Below are positions 1-12,466 of a DNA stretch of 64,000 nucleotides, piece after piece. The stretch covers positions 8,394,718 through 8,458,717 of the forward strand of contig OZ017768.1 in assembly GCA_963969345.1 (NCBI GenBank). The letters are read 5' to 3'. A program made the position numbers and the translations under genes. The stretch is from Turbatrix aceti. Lineage: Eukaryota; Nematoda; Chromadorea; Rhabditida; Panagrolaimidae. How positions within the stretch are numbered: the first letter of the stretch is position 1; each line of letters begins with the position of its first letter. The notes beneath the pieces were generated by a model. The model searched no databases. It saw nothing but the letters and a program-made list of their open reading frames with translations, and was not told where the DNA came from.

Positions 1-1559
1 TGTTGGCGATGACAAAGGCGGAGTACTGCCTGGCAATCAGGGTTGCGCATTTGTAAAAGCCTCCGCAGTTGGCGCCGAGAAAAGCGTGGATTACGGTGAA
101 GAGAACGATGGCCCATGAAGGGTGGTCTTCGGGGACGTAGCCCAGACACGCGTACAGGAATCCGGGGGCGAGGAGCGCGACGGAGTTGAACATGATCATT
201 TTCTTGCGCTCGGCGAAGGAACTGAAATCTTCCATTAGAAAATTTTTTGACGACAAAAAAATACATACTGCCACTTATCACTGATGTACCCGGTGAACAA
301 TTTGACAGGAATGTGTGACAGTGCCGGCATCGCGCCGAGCCATCCGGTTTCTTCAACGCTGTAGTGCAGCACCCGCTTGATGTACGTAGGGGTGTAGGTG
401 AGCAGGAAAATACCGCTTCCAATATCCGCAAGGGCATTTGCCCAGATGATGAGCACGATTGGGTTTTTGATAATCTGCCAGTAGGGCACGAAAGAGTCCA
501 TCTTGATATGCGCTCCGGATTTGTCACGATGGATTTTCTCGAGTTCTACGGCGGATACGGAATGATGCGTTTCAGGATGATCGGTGTAGGTAAACAACCA
601 TAGGACAAATAGGAAAAGTGAGACCCCACCGTGAGCGTAGTAGACAGAAGGCCAACCGTAGGACGACTCGCACAGGTATCCGGATATCGGATTTGTTACC
701 GCGGAGGAAATCGGACTGAAGCATGTCAAAATGGATAGGAAAAATCCATTTTGCTTGAGGGATGCCCAACGCGAGCAGAGTACGCCGATGGCGGCAAAGT
801 CGGCAGAGTAGGAGATGCCCTGAAATGCGAATTGCATCAATTTTTCAAATTTTCAAAAATTTTATTTTTTTTTAATAAAATTTTTCTAATTGTATTTTTT
901 TTTAAATTAATAAATTTTTTAAAATTTTAATTTCATAAAAAAAGAGAAATTAACCCTACCTGAAGAACTCTCGCCGCGAGAAAATAGTCAAATCCAATTT
1001 CAGCAGCAGTCGGAATCGCGAGCGTCGCCACAGAAGAAATAAACCCTGCTGCGAAAAAAACGTACCGCGCGCCGCAGTGTGCGTAGAGGTAATTAAACGG
1101 AAAAGTGCCAACAATCGATCCAATTGCCACCGCCCACATGAGCAAACTTTTCTCGTGCAGCGTGTAGTCGTACCTCGGAATGTCACCTGCCCAGGAATTG
1201 TCAAATGTAAAATTGTCATTCGGAGATCTGGCCTGAACGATTTTGGAAGCATCGCTGTCTTCATCGTTTCCGCCAGGCACGTACGACTTGTCCATACAGA
1301 TGAGGGTGAAATTGAGCGTGATCATGTTCGAGCAGATGGAGGTCAGGCAGAGACATCCGAGGACGAGGATGAAGTAGCGGTAGCGATGCGCAAAGATGGC
1401 GTAGAGTGCTCGATAGCAACATGTGCCCTCCGGTGCCGCCGGACGAGGGCGCTTACCGCTTGAGCTGCTCTGAACTGAATCCGTGGATGCTTCGGATTCG
1501 TCAAGATCAAACTTTGCACGGTGTGCAGCAGCCCGTGGGGTTGGCTCCGGCTCCGTCAT
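1..1559 (-). CDS. MFS transporter, SLC17-like (3' end outside window)
   Basis: Exons read on the minus strand are 960-1559, 269-819 and 1-221 (continuing beyond the window). The junctions GTAGGG/TTTCAG and GTATGT/TTTCAG keep the frame (600 nt, then 551 nt). The start at 1559 opens a hydrophilic Ser/Pro-rich cytoplasmic tail of about 55 residues, followed by TM1 and a long extracellular loop with an NFT glycosylation sequon, then the usual chain of MFS helices including the TM4-like GISYSADFAAIGVLCSRW segment and the PISGYLCESSYGWPSVYY stretch. The last visible exon reads through GANCGGFYKCATLIARQYS, typical of the nematode branch of the SLC17 (phosphate/organic-anion, vesicular glutamate-like) family. 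About 457 residues are visible. These are plasma- or organelle-membrane anion carriers; the substrate cannot be read from sequence. Family call is confident, subfamily less so. Confidence 0.85.
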
Positions 1560-2483
1560 GGTGGGGTAGGTCTAGTGTACTAGAAATTAATATGTATTGT
1601 TGAAAGAAGCGATTTTACAACGGAAAATAAAAACCCGGAAAAAACACGTTGGGAACTGCATTTTTTTAACAATGTAAAAAATACGTATGTATTGAGTTAA
1701 CTGGACATTTTACGGAGCGTTGGGCGTAGGGTAGTGAATTTTACTAATACTAATCTGCAGACACTATTTTTAAATCTAGGTAATTATCGATCCCGAACGA
1801 ATTTGTTGTCGGAATTAAAATTATTTTTTTAATTTTTAGATTATTGTTAAGGCAAAATGTGAGTATTCAATAAAATACTATTTTGTCATCGCCATTAAAA
1901 ACAAATAAAAAACCAAAACATAAAAAAACCTACATTCCCACGACCTGTAGATCCAGCAGAATACTGACGATCTTTGAATCAGATTTATAAAAAATTGTTC
2001 TCTGGTATCGGGTGTGTCTCTCCATCCGATGAGGAAGCGACACGGCTTACTCAGGATTAAAACGGGATAAAAATGTTTTATTAGGTTTATTGTTTGTCTA
2101 CTAAAATAATGCTGGATCAGACTTTTCTCATTAACGATAATCTCGGTAATTAGTGATCACAGTTGGCACACAACAATCACGTGTTAAAATGTTTTAACAA
2201 TGATTGTGATAAATTATAAAAAATTATGATTTGTAATTTATGAGGCCTATTGACGCTGCTTTATGAATCACTTGCACTTTATTGCCAGCAACTTGCTTCA
2301 TACAATAAAAAATCAATGGAACACTAAAGATCTTTAAAATTAAAAAAATTTTTTAAACTTAAAAAAAAAACCAAAAATCGTCCTAACAGATCAAGATTGA
2401 AAAAAAAGGGGGATAGAATTCATTTTAATCTCCCATGTGTTTCGCAATCTCATGCTAGGTGACAAAAACATCAGAATCAACGT
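1560..2483. other. Intergenic, no gene seen
   Basis: AT-rich sequence upstream of the MFS gene. I see no open frame with coding character, no tRNA signature and no clear repeat. It should hold the MFS promoter near 1570-1750, but no TATA box stands out. Confidence 0.5.
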
Positions 2484-3030
2484 TCACCAGAACTTTGGGG
2501 TACCCAACGTGAAACCCGGTTGATTTTGATGCCTAGCAGCACAGATCAGAAGGATGACAAACATCACCAAAAAATACCCGATGTTGGGGCCGGCAGGGGT
2601 CCATAAAAAAAGTATTTTCAAACAAAAAACATTTTTTTTCATTTTGTTATGACAACTACCTTGATCACAAATCGCTCATGCGTTTATTTATACCTTTTTT
2701 TTAAATGACATATCCGTATGCGTAAAAACCGGACAGATGAGGCACAATACATAGTAGGCTGGGTGAATGACGAAAGGGATGACCCGTAGATCTGTGATGT
2801 GAGTTGCGTACAAAAATGCTCTTGATGATGTTGAGTCCGTGAATTTTGCTTATTGGCAAATGCATGTTTTTTAAAAGGATAGGTTGAGGGGGTAACGGTG
2901 AAATTATAAAATTCGTTGAACAATCCCAAAAAAAAAATTGTCCATAAAGATCTATGACAATCAAACCAATCAGCGACGTCAAAATGAGAACAAGGAGAAC
3001 GAAGATTACAAGGATAAACTTTATTTTAAA
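2484..3030 (-). pseudogene. Unresolved transmembrane-protein coding relic
   Basis: Two minus-strand stretches look protein-like but do not join into a gene. At about 3030-2701 an acceptor-like CTTAG is followed by an open frame with a strong hydrophobic helix (ILVIFVLLVLILTSLIGLIV) and a further 65 residues ending at a stop. At about 2605-2484 a second frame has another hydrophobic helix (NIGYFLVMFVILLICAA) and a short polar tail ending at TGA. I found no ATG in frame and no donor/acceptor pair that links them. It could be a decayed two-helix membrane protein or a gene with unseen upstream exons. No family is recognised. Confidence 0.22.
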
Positions 3031-3679
3031 CTAAGTGATTTCTAGTGATTCGTTTGTTGTGTTGTGAATTGGTGGTTATACATACATATTTATATCTTCA
3101 GGAACTCGGAGAATTGGCATTCAATAGTGCATATCAATTTTAAATGCATGTCAAGTAGACTGTTTGCAATCAGAAAAGTAAATTTTGTAAAAAACTGTGT
3201 TTTGTGCATCAAAATTTATTACCAGTAAAATTTCATTTCATGTTTATGTTTATTTATTTATTTAAACATGAATAAAATTTCAGCAAAATTCAATCGGAAT
3301 TTTGCTCATTTTTTTAAATTACTGAACGTTTTAAAAAAAACTACATAAAATTCAGATCGGCTCAAAAATATTTTTGAAATATTTTATTAGTGTTATTGCA
3401 ATTTTTTAGGTTTTGGAATAGAGTTCAACATCGACGTTTATCCAAAAAAACGTTTTTCCGGTCCCTTTTTGTTCTTTCGAAAAACATGCATGCAACCTAT
3501 AAATAGTATGTTTATTTTTGGCTCACATTTACTAAACGTCCAATTTTCGAATCCATTACGCAATGCTGTCATGCTTCATGTTTCTTTCCTCCGGCAACGA
3601 AAAGGGGGTATTTGTCGTGTCGAAAATTGCTTGCTCAACCGAACGTGCGTTGCACGATGCAAGCTCACGACCCGAGGCC

Positions 3680-3890
3680 AATCTCTGGTGGTTTGTTGAA
3701 TGCATATTTGCAGGCTTTCTTTGTTATAACGTTGTTTTTTTCAGTGACCAAAGACGGACTGGACGGCACAACCCATTTTGAGTGCCTGCAGCTGTTGTTT
3801 ATCGTCGTTGATGGGTCGTTGTCCTTCGAAGAGACTTAAGAGTGCAGGGAAAGGATGAAAACATGATAACGGTCATTCTGCACGCTATTC
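3680..3890 (+). promoter_or_regulatory. Distal upstream block shared by the two MARVEL-like paralogues
   Basis: Three islands recur in the same order and orientation upstream of the second paralogue. AATCTCTGG occurs at 3680 and 10420, GTGACCAAAGACGG at 3744-3757 and 10483-10496, and CATTCTGCACGCT at about 3873-3885 and 10591-10603. The sequence between them has diverged. Conservation restricted to islands suggests regulatory sites retained after duplication, although a merely decayed duplicate is not excluded. Confidence 0.5.
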
Positions 3891-6350
3891 TGCCTTTTTT
3901 GGTGCTAACAGTGCTAGTTGCATCTTAGCTATCGGCCTTGAACAAATTTGGATAGCATTTCGAAATTTTTGACTTTCAGTGCCTTAAATTGACAGATTTG
4001 ATGGACATGTTGTTGTTGTTTTTGTTTTCAGAGACGACATTTTCCCATGAGAAAATCAAAATTTTTTATCGTTGAAACATTTAAAAATAGAATTTCAATT
4101 TTGCAATGATTTTGACATCAAAAAATATGACAAATTCAAAAAAAAATTGTATTTAGATCAAAAAACATCGATTTCTTCCAAAAACTTTTTTATATCTTTT
4201 TAGACAACAAAACATCACATTCCCTGAAAATTGCAGTCATTCTATGATTCTCCCTAACTTGAAGTTGTCGGATATGCCGACTTGTCAGATTTTTATGCCT
4301 TCCAGATTTCGTTCTTTTCTTAGGCAAAAGAAACACCGGCAAGTAATCATCGTAACATCTGGCTAACACACATATGTATTACAGAGCAAAATCCCTCTCG
4401 TTAGACCTCATAGGCTAACACAAAACATAATAAGCTGAAAACAGAACAGCAGCTGGATGACAGCCAAGTTTCTTTTTTTCAAAAAGTTTGCATAACAACG
4501 ACACTTGAAAAAAATTGTTTTTTTAAAGTTTTTGTTTGCACATTTTTCCCTACAAAAGAAGAAGAAAAAACATAAAAATACGACAAAATGTTGCATTTTT
4601 TGATACAAGGCAGAAAAGAACAAAAAAAATGGCGTAAGCGAAATTTTAGACAGAAAACAAACATTTATAGAAACAATCTGCACATAAAAGCATTTGTTTT
4701 TTTTTTACAAAATGTTTTGAATTTTTAGAAAGTGCAAACGCGGGCGCAAAAGCGGTCTCTAAACGAAAATATGTATTTTTTTCGTTGCGAGAAAATGGCG
4801 TGTGCGTGTTTTTTTTCATTTTAGAAAAATGTTATTGTATTTTTTACGGTGCAATAACATTTTTTGTGGATACATTGCGCAGATCAACAGTTTTATCGAT
4901 GTAGTACCAAAGAATCTTTATCTCTTCTTTTCTCCTCACTTGTTTATGCGTTCCGTCGATGATCGCTCCCTTTCTCTCAGTTTCCAGACCTTCTCTCTCT
5001 CTTCCCTTCTTCCAAATTTTTTCAGCACTGTTTGTGTTTATTGCACTCGAAATTACTACGCAAGATCTCAAACACCATGACTCACATGGGGATGTTGTTT
5101 TGACGGAGAAAAAATCGAAACATTAAATAGGCTTCTGTGAATTATATCGACCGCGTATGTATCATCGTATCACTGCGGTCGATAGAAACGCAATGCACCA
5201 AGCAAAAGCGTTGTTTCCGTTTTACGGATCGGTAACAGAAGCATTTTTTGTTTTGTTGTGCACATATTTATTTTTTTTGAAAAACGGAACGAAGAAGCAA
5301 GAAATAAATATAATATGTTACTAAATGCGTCATCTGTGCGTAATTCCGGCAAGTCGTCAAGATGATATCAAATTGCAGCAGGAGATCGATCCGGCTTTGA
5401 TTTATTCGTACATGCAACGTGAACAACAAAAAATAATAATTAATTTTTTATTTATTGATTTCTAAGTAAAAAATTTATTCTGCAAAAACAAAACAAACAA
5501 AAATATTCAAAAAGATTCAATTTGGTTTTCTAAACCCTAAAAATTTTTTCCGGCAAAAAATTAATATTTAGTCATTGCCAAAAATAAAAGTTGTAAACAA
5601 TCTGTTTTTTTCCAAGTGCACGTAAGCAGCTAATTTTCTTCCGGCTGACAAAAAGTGCTGTTTTTTCAAATTTTCTGACAATTCCAAATTTTTCTCCCCT
5701 TTTTTTACAAAAAAAAACATTTTGCTGGGAACAGAATCGTTGCTCTTGCACGACAGAGGATAGGTAGAAAGGTTGTTTACCTCCCCACCAGCCGCAATCC
5801 AATCACGTTTGCGTTTTTGTATAATTGCAACTGCCTGCCTGCTTTTGTTCTGTTTCTGATGGTTGTCGTTCTCTCGCCCAAAGCAGTCGAAGGTGGGGTG
5901 TCTTTTTTACACTCCCATGGTTGCCGGACCGGGCCGGGTTCTTGTATTTGGATGGACGAAAATGCAAGTTACGATGACGTTAACCTTTCATGGCTACGTT
6001 CATCCTTGCAATTTGTTAAACAACCGGTTTCCAGATGCATTTGAAAAAAAACGAGGAGCAAAAATTGTGGCTAAAAAAAGTTCCGCAGAGGAAATCATAA
6101 AAATGATTTTGTTTGATACAACAAAACACAAAATTATTAAAAAAAATTAAAGAAAATTTTTTTTATGTAGAATTTATTTTCTCGGTCCCTTGTTATTTTT
6201 TTTGTTGTTTTTAATATGACGCGAAATCTGAAGACTATTTACTGGGTTGTTTTATGGGCGATTGTCAGCAAGTGGTATTTTCTGCATGGAAAAGTGTGGT
6301 ACTACCTGAAGGGTGACATGGTAAGTGGCTTCGAGCCTGTGGCAGCCTAT

Positions 6351-6381
6351 GACCAAGCTAGGCTTACTGCCGTGCTTGGTC
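6351..6381 (+). other. Small perfect hairpin of unknown role
   Basis: An 8 bp perfect stem (GACCAAGC / GCTTGGTC) encloses a 15 nt loop. The flanks also contain GGCAG / CTGCC and AGCCTA / TAGGCT, so alternative folds compete. It does not match any miRNA I recognise. Kept only as a possible structured RNA. Confidence 0.2.
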
Positions 6382-7724
6382 TCGTGCACTGCGTGAATAA
6401 TCATACTAGCTGCTGACTGTTGTATATGATGGTGTTGTATATTTTTCGAACATTAGGAAATAAGGCAAACGATGCAATAACAAAAAAAACACTAACTGGC
6501 GGAACACCTCACAATGCTTACAAATATTACTTAGGAACGGACGTTTGATGGGACCGCCTCGAGCCGTCTAGACTCCACGCAAAGTTGTGCATCTTGAGGT
6601 TGTTAACAAAAATTTAAAACGAAAACGAGCCGATCATAGTGTATAATCTCGGCAGGATGTGTTTTTAGATGACTGGTAGTTTCATGTCGTTGTTTGTTCA
6701 TGCGTTGTAATGTTTTTTTTATTTTTAGCATCAAGTGCAGTGTTATGATGGGAGATACTAAAAAATAATTTTTTATAGTTTTTCTTGTATACACTTTAAA
6801 AAACGCTTTTTAAACAGAAAATAAATAAATATTTTAGTGTACCAATTTTTTGTCAAAACATGTTTTACTAGCTTATTTTGCGAGAAATCATAATCAACGT
6901 GCATGTTCTTATCTTTTTTTTTCGCGATTAAAACAACATTTTGTTTTGCAAACCAAAAATACTGCCTGCTTGCTGTTCATTGTGTAATGAGCCCCCCGCC
7001 GGCCAGAAATACTTACTTAATGAGTCGCATAAGTATGTATTTATTTTAAACACAGAATTAGTCTAATTGATAACAATTGTTGCTTCTTTCACTCTAAAAC
7101 TCGGTTGTTCTGCTGTACGATTTTCAATTCACATCAAACCGAACTTTATGCGTCATTTGGCAATCCGACTCTCTTGAAAAACAAAAACACATTTTTCCAC
7201 CTTTCCAGCACATAAGACAAAAATGAGTTTTTCGTCGTTTTTGAAAATTTTCCATCAGATGTGAATCACAGGTGTGACTCACCGATGATCTTTTACACCC
7301 GCCCAAAAAAACTATGCATGTTCTCAAAACAGATGGATTTTTTACCAAGAAATGCATTATTATGTTTTTCACACTTTTCAAGACCCTACTTTTGTAGTAT
7401 CAGAGCCATTACTGACACATATGTAAGAGTCGTTAGGATTAATGTAGGATTTTATTTTCACTTTTTGTTTCATAATTTTTCAACCCGAAATGACGCTTTT
7501 AATTTTTTTCTTTGGATAAACTTTTTTCGTCAGATGACTCAAGGTTTGTTACGGGTTGTGCGTAAATACATTTCGTGTCGAAGCAAATTTTTTTCATCGA
7601 CATCCATCAACTTTTCTGGCCAAGGTTATAAATAAACTGGTTGGTTGGATCGAAGAGTTTGGCAGTCTTTGTGCGGCCGGATTGCCACTGACGCATCTAT
7701 TTCTCCCTCTTCTGGCAGCCACCC

Positions 7725-8073
7725 CCTGATCTTCGGTGCCTGACCTCGCCCAAATTTATGACAAAAGTATTTATCCGAAACAACGAAAGGCAAGCAGGGT
7801 TTCTTTTTTCAGCCTGTTGAGGGGGTGGAGACTTCCCATCATCCTGCAACAGCCTCTGTTGTTATTTATTCTTCGCTGCTTTGGGGGATGACTTTTAGCC
7901 TTGTTTTCAGTTGGAACCGACGCCTGCTGGCATTTCTTTTTTCCTTTCATTTCACATATTGCCTCCCTCATCGACCGATCGTCGTTAAAAACTAAAAACG
8001 AAAAAACACTTCTTTTTTTTCTTTGTAAACAACAAACAATCATCCATCTGTCTCCTTCAAAGAAGCATCCTGT
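7725..8073 (+). promoter_or_regulatory. Proximal conserved upstream block, copy 1
   Basis: Six collinear islands are shared with 11305-11647 upstream of the paralogue: CCTGATCTTCGGTG (7725 / 11305), GAGGGGGTGGAG (about 7819 / 11408), CCTTGTTTTCAGT (7899 / 11488), TCGACCGATCGT (7971 / 11563), GTAAACAACAAACAA (8024 / 11604) and GAAGCATCCTGT (8062 / 11636). Spacing is nearly preserved. GTAAACAA is the consensus bound by forkhead factors such as DAF-16/FOXO and FOXA, so a forkhead site is a reasonable inference. Confidence 0.6.
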
Positions 8074-8248
8074 CCTTCGGAGTCTTCCACACGTTTTTCT
8101 TCCTTTCGTTGAACTTACTTTGTCCGGTCGGCAAACTTTTTGTTTGTTGTTTTCATTGATTTTGTATGTACGCAAGTTTGGGTCCGTCCTTGATCGTATC
8201 GTGATTGGATTGGCTTTTTGAAAAGAGGAAAGGTTATCGGTTGGTTCA

Positions 8249-8268
8249 CACGTGCAAGCGTATAAAAA
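8249..8268 (+). promoter_or_regulatory. E-box plus TATA, candidate upstream core promoter
   Basis: A CACGTG E-box is followed within about 10 bp by TATAAAAA (8261-8268). The paralogue has CACGTG near 11817 followed by a TATATAA-like box near 11840. It may drive a 5'UTR exon spliced to the acceptor at 9031-9032. Confidence 0.35.
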
Positions 8269-9001
8269 CCGAGGGATTGTCAATAAACCACGGAGCATTG
8301 ACAGTTTTTTTTATTAAAGTTGTTGACTCATGGGACAAATTTTTTGAAGAGTGAGGACAGAAAAAATCATTCATGTCAGCACAGGACTTTCACGCATTTT
8401 GCGAAAACACGTTCGAAAACCACAAAAAACAGTAAGAATTTTTTTTATAATTTTCTACATTTTTTTCCCTTTTTCTAAGATTCTCAATTTCGAAATTTTT
8501 TACTCTTCATTTTTCAGTTTTTCCCGAAAAAAATATTTTTTTTGTTCCGAACAACTTTTTTGACACCTGATCATTCATAAATCACCCATCTTGACCCGTT
8601 TTTCTTGCCTTGACTTTTTGATGATTTGGTTAAAATTCCATGTACCCGCAATCAATCATCGACGTGCCACGAAAACGTAGGCAATCTGGCGACAAAACAC
8701 AATGTGACCCTCGTATTTCTTGTTCATCACGTTTCTGAACCTGTTTTGTCTCTCGCCGTCGTCGTTTTTGTCCTCGGCCTCCCACCGGCCACGCCCTGCG
8801 GTTGTTGTTTGCCTGCCTGCCAAGGCTAGCCAGGGCAGGGTCAGGGGCGGTCGGTCTATTACACATTTTTTGTCAAAACTACTAAATAACTAAAACTCGC
8901 CGGGACACAAAATGCAGACTAACGTATAACATACTAGGAAAGTCACTTTCTTGGGAGGGGTTGAATTCACGCGACGGACATTGTTTGTTTGTAAGTACAT
9001 A

Positions 9002-9032
9002 TATAAATATTACCAGTGTCTTGTTTTTGCAG
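9002..9032 (+). promoter_or_regulatory. TATAAATA box and TTTTTGCAG, core promoter or splice acceptor
   Basis: TATAAATA (9002-9009) lies about 29 bp before TTTTTGCAG (ending 9032), 45 bp upstream of the ATG. The paralogue keeps TATAAATA (12392-12399) and TTTTGCAG (ending 12429). The pair can be read as TATA plus initiator, or the GCAG as a cis or trans (spliced-leader) acceptor; sequence alone does not decide. Confidence 0.45.
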
Positions 9033-9076
9033 TTTTATTTACGTAACCACAACTCTTGTCTTTTGGAAACTTCGTC

Positions 9077-10066
9077 ATGGCTGCCGCCCTCAACACCGGA
9101 TACATCTCCACCAACCGTGGTATCATCAAGATCCTTCAGGTCATCGCTGGCTTCATCATCTGCTCGCTTCTCTGCGCCAACTGGTATGCTTGCATTTTTT
9201 TAAACTTTTTAACAAAAATTTTGAAAGTTTCTGAAGACAAAACAACATTGTTTGTGTATTCGATGTATTTATAACCCTAAAAATTGGCACTGTATTTCAA
9301 ACATCATACATTTTTGTATTTAATCCAAAAACAAAAAACACACCCGATTACTTACATTAGCTTAACTAATCATCAACAGTGCGAGGCGGCCATCGGCCAA
9401 GGAAAAAACATTTATCTCTGCTTTTATGGTCGTGCACACGTTGTTTACCGGGCCGGGGGACGGAACGCATCAGGTGACGGACAACTAACAACAATAAATT
9501 CGCTGTTCCCTCGCCCAAGCGAGCAAGTGTTCGTGATTGCACTCGCCCGTGTCTAAAAAAAATCGGATGCAAAACAAACAACTCTTTGTCAATCAATGAT
9601 GAGTCAGTCATCTGTTTTGCACTTTGATAGGGCAGAAGGAGGCAATAATGACAGATGATGATCAAAAACGAAGACCCCTTGTTTTTGACAGCATTAGATT
9701 ACAAACAAAGCAAATAATGACGTTTTGTGCTAGTTCTTACCTGAGCATTCTTCCAGGTATGGCGGACGCAGTTGCTTCGGCGAAGGCCGCACGGGCTACA
9801 CCAGCGGCCTCAACTTTGTCATCCTGATTATCAACATCGTCTTCTTCATCCTCAACCTCATCAACCTGGCCGTCTGGAAGCTCGAGCGCATCTACGGCAT
9901 CGTCGGCACGATCCTCTTCGCCGTCGCCACCGGCCTCATGCTCTGGTACATGATCCAGCGGGACAACTGGCACAGCACCCTCGTCACAACCGGTCTCCTC
10001 CTCTTCGCCGAGACCCTCCTCTTCTTGTGGGACACCAAGATTCTCCAGGGCGAGGCTTCCAACTAA
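9077..10066 (+). CDS. MARVEL-like four-helix membrane protein, copy 1
   Basis: Two exons, 9077-9183 and 9757-10066, joined TG|G at GTATGC...TTCCAG, give 138 residues. Four hydrophobic helices are visible: IIKILQVIAGFIICSLLCA, FVILIINIVFFILNLINLAV, IVGTILFAVATGLMLWYMI and TLVTTGLLLFAETLLFLW. A Gly-rich extracellular loop (CANWYGGRSCFGEGRTG) lies between helices 1 and 2. Length and topology fit the MARVEL superfamily (MAL, CMTM and occludin-like proteins of membrane apposition and vesicle traffic). Exons are strongly C-ending, suggesting good expression. It forms a tandem pair with the gene at 12467, about 80% identical and with its intron at the same codon. The 573 bp intron has GC-rich stretches at 9380-9550 without a gene. 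The precise cellular role is unknown. Confidence 0.85.
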
Positions 10067-10419
10067 TTTTGACGACGTCTAGCAATCGAACATCGAACAT
10101 TTGATCGACATCTTTTCAACGACTATCTCTATGCTTCTGATTTTTCTCTCTATTTTTTTGCGATCTTTGCCAACTTTTTTGTACTTAAAAACATCTTGTA
10201 ATTTTTTTGTACACTCAGAAGAGTATAAATAAGTTTTGATTTGTTTGGAGGTTTGGGGCTGATTTTGGGGGTTAAAGAATTTTCGGTTAAACGATGAAAA
10301 ATTTTAGAATATTTTTAACAAAATCAGACCAAAGTTTGCATTTTGTACTTCCGAAAAACACGAAAAAAGACTGTCCATCCTGCCAAAAATAATCCACCGG
10401 GCCAGCATGTGCGCTGAGT

Positions 10420-10603
10420 AATCTCTGGTTGTTGGATTGGATGCTTGTTGACAGCGCGCACACCATCCTTGCATTTTTTTGGGTGACCAAAGACGGCGCA
10501 ACACGAAGCGCACTAGGGTGCATGTTGTTTTTTTGTTGTTGTTATTCTGCAGAGGAACCTAATAGTACATAGGAAGCAGCTGGCATCACCCATTCTGCAC
10601 GCT
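10420..10603 (+). promoter_or_regulatory. Distal upstream block, copy 2
   Basis: Counterpart of 3680-3890, with the same three islands in the same order about 2 kb upstream of the second paralogue, compared with 5.4 kb for the first. Confidence 0.5.
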
Positions 10604-11304
10604 GTTGTGCACTTTTTTGTTGCACATAAACACACAAACCGCTTTTGGCAATGAATCCAATCGCTAGCTTGTTTCTTTGTTTCTTCGAAAGCCCCGGGAC
10701 AGTTGATATGCGTGCCGTTGCTTGCATGTTTGTTGGTCAGTGGTGTTCTACGAGGGCTAAGTAAGGTCTTACGTTTGTTATCACAGTCAACAATGTCAAC
10801 AAAAAAAGTTCAAAATTTTTTGTTTAGCGTTTTGAATTTAAACTATGTATGCACAAACAAAATTTAAACTTTGTAAGAAATGTTTACAACGGTAAAAGAC
10901 TACAAAAAACTTTTTTGATACGTACAAAACGGTAGCAAATGATAATCATATGAAACAGGAACGATAAAAATAAATTTAAAAAAAACAGTTTACAGAAAAA
11001 TAGACGTCAGTCAAGTTCGCATTACCTTCAAAACCGTTTATTTGAAACTGTTTTCTGTTAAAAACCTCTGTTTTGGCAAACGCAGAAAAATTGTTATCAA
11101 TCACCAAAACCGCACTGAGGGTGCTTTGATGCAAAACTCATTATCAAAATCGTTTTTCTACTTCCAAAAAACACGTTTCTGTCATGTGAACGTAAACCGT
11201 AACTATTACACATATTTAGCAACATTGTGTACAAAACATAGTATGGAAGTCGGTCGGCATCACCTGGACCGACGGACCGGCAGGTACGCATGTCCCTGAT
11301 TTTT

Positions 11305-11647
11305 CCTGATCTTCGGTGATTGACTTCCCTTTTGCTCTCCCGCTGCCTAAAAACAATTTGGTCGCTACTATACTGCGTGCTTCCGGAGTCCACTTTTCCT
11401 ATCCACTGAGGGGGTGGAGCCTCTTTCACCGTGCTTTTGCAGTATTTTGTTGTTATTCCTTTTTCCACTAAAAATCGTGCCTACAACCCTTGTTTTCAGT
11501 ATTCGGTTGGCAGCGGGGTCCGATGGCGTTGCTTACTTGCTTTTCTCTTCTTTCCTTTCCCTTCGACCGATCGTACTCTCCGAAAAACACTTTTTTTTCG
11601 TCGGTAAACAACAAACAACCTTCTCCTGCCCCTGCGAAGCATCCTGT
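11305..11647 (+). promoter_or_regulatory. Proximal conserved upstream block, copy 2
   Basis: Counterpart of 7725-8073 with all six islands collinear, including the forkhead-type GTAAACAACAAACAA at 11604-11618. Confidence 0.6.
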
Positions 11648-12391
11648 TCTTCTCACCGCCCATCACGGAGTCATTCACGGAGTTTCTTTTCATTGGCGCT
11701 TCGACCGCGGTGTTGTTTGTTAGCTTTTTTGATTTGTATACAAATCCAAAGGGTTCTTGATCGTGAACCACTTTTTAGTATGTGGTCGAGGGAGGGAGGA
11801 AGTGACTACTTGGTGCACACGTGAACCGTGAGCAAGAACTATATAACTGTAAACAGATCCGGATCATCGGTAGTTGTTGTTTGCACTTTTATTACCTTTG
11901 CACGGTGTCAAAAATCTGCACAAATGAAAATTACGAAATCTAGCGCTGGTATTTTTCTTTGTTTTTTTGTAAATGTGAATCAAAAACAAAGAAATTTAAC
12001 GTTTTTCACGTCAAAAATGAATTGTTTCTGTCTTTTTTCAACCTCTAAAATCGTTTCTTACCTTTCTTCCTTCCATCTATCAATTTGATTTACCAATTTT
12101 TGAGGGCGTGTCGCTACGTAGTGTTTGTATACATACCTAAAACTTCTTTTATAACTTGTTATGCCTCGCGACGCTTTGTAGCCCACCCCCATGCCAAGAC
12201 GGTCCTCCCCTCGGGCTGGTTCCCGATCGTATATAAATACATACGTATTTTTGCAACGTCATGGCGTGATTCGTACTTAAAAGGCCAATCAGAACAATTT
12301 TGATGCATGTTTTTGTCACTGATCATTGCATCACAATTCTGAATCACCGTGAATTTGGGGGAGTAAACAACGCTCGGTTCAAAAGTGTTTA

Positions 12392-12429
12392 TATAAATAG
12401 TACCATACTCCCATTCCCTTGTTTTGCAG
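12392..12429 (+). promoter_or_regulatory. TATAAATA box and TTTTGCAG of the second paralogue
   Basis: TATAAATA at 12392-12399, TTTTGCAG ending at 12429, 38 bp before the ATG. Same arrangement as at 9002-9032 with 7 bp more spacing. Confidence 0.45.
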
Positions 12430-12466
12430 TTAGTACAACCGCATCTCTCAGAACTTTGTCCTCGTC

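Larger units (their letters stand above)
3031..7724. other. Long upstream non-coding region of the first MARVEL-like gene
   Basis: About 4.7 kb, AT-rich, with scattered short open frames that lack coding composition. I see no gene. It contains the distal conserved block at 3680-3890 and a small hairpin near 6351-6381, both listed separately. The polypyrimidine and A-tract richness is like the other intergenic regions in the window. Confidence 0.5.
10067..12391. other. 3'UTR and upstream region of the second MARVEL-like gene
   Basis: It begins with the 3' end of the first gene and is otherwise non-coding. It contains the paralogous copies of the distal (10420-10603) and proximal (11305-11647) upstream blocks. 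Short open frames here are AT-rich and unconvincing. Confidence 0.5.

Noticed and set aside
5817..6150. Overlapping small frames, one with a hydrophobic start resembling a signal peptide
   Set aside because: AT-rich codons, no cysteine pattern, no homologue recognised, and no supporting splice or promoter signals.
7771..8298. 175-codon minus-strand open frame
   Set aside because: It covers the conserved upstream block. The islands conserved with 11305-11647 do not keep a reading frame, so regulatory DNA is the better reading.
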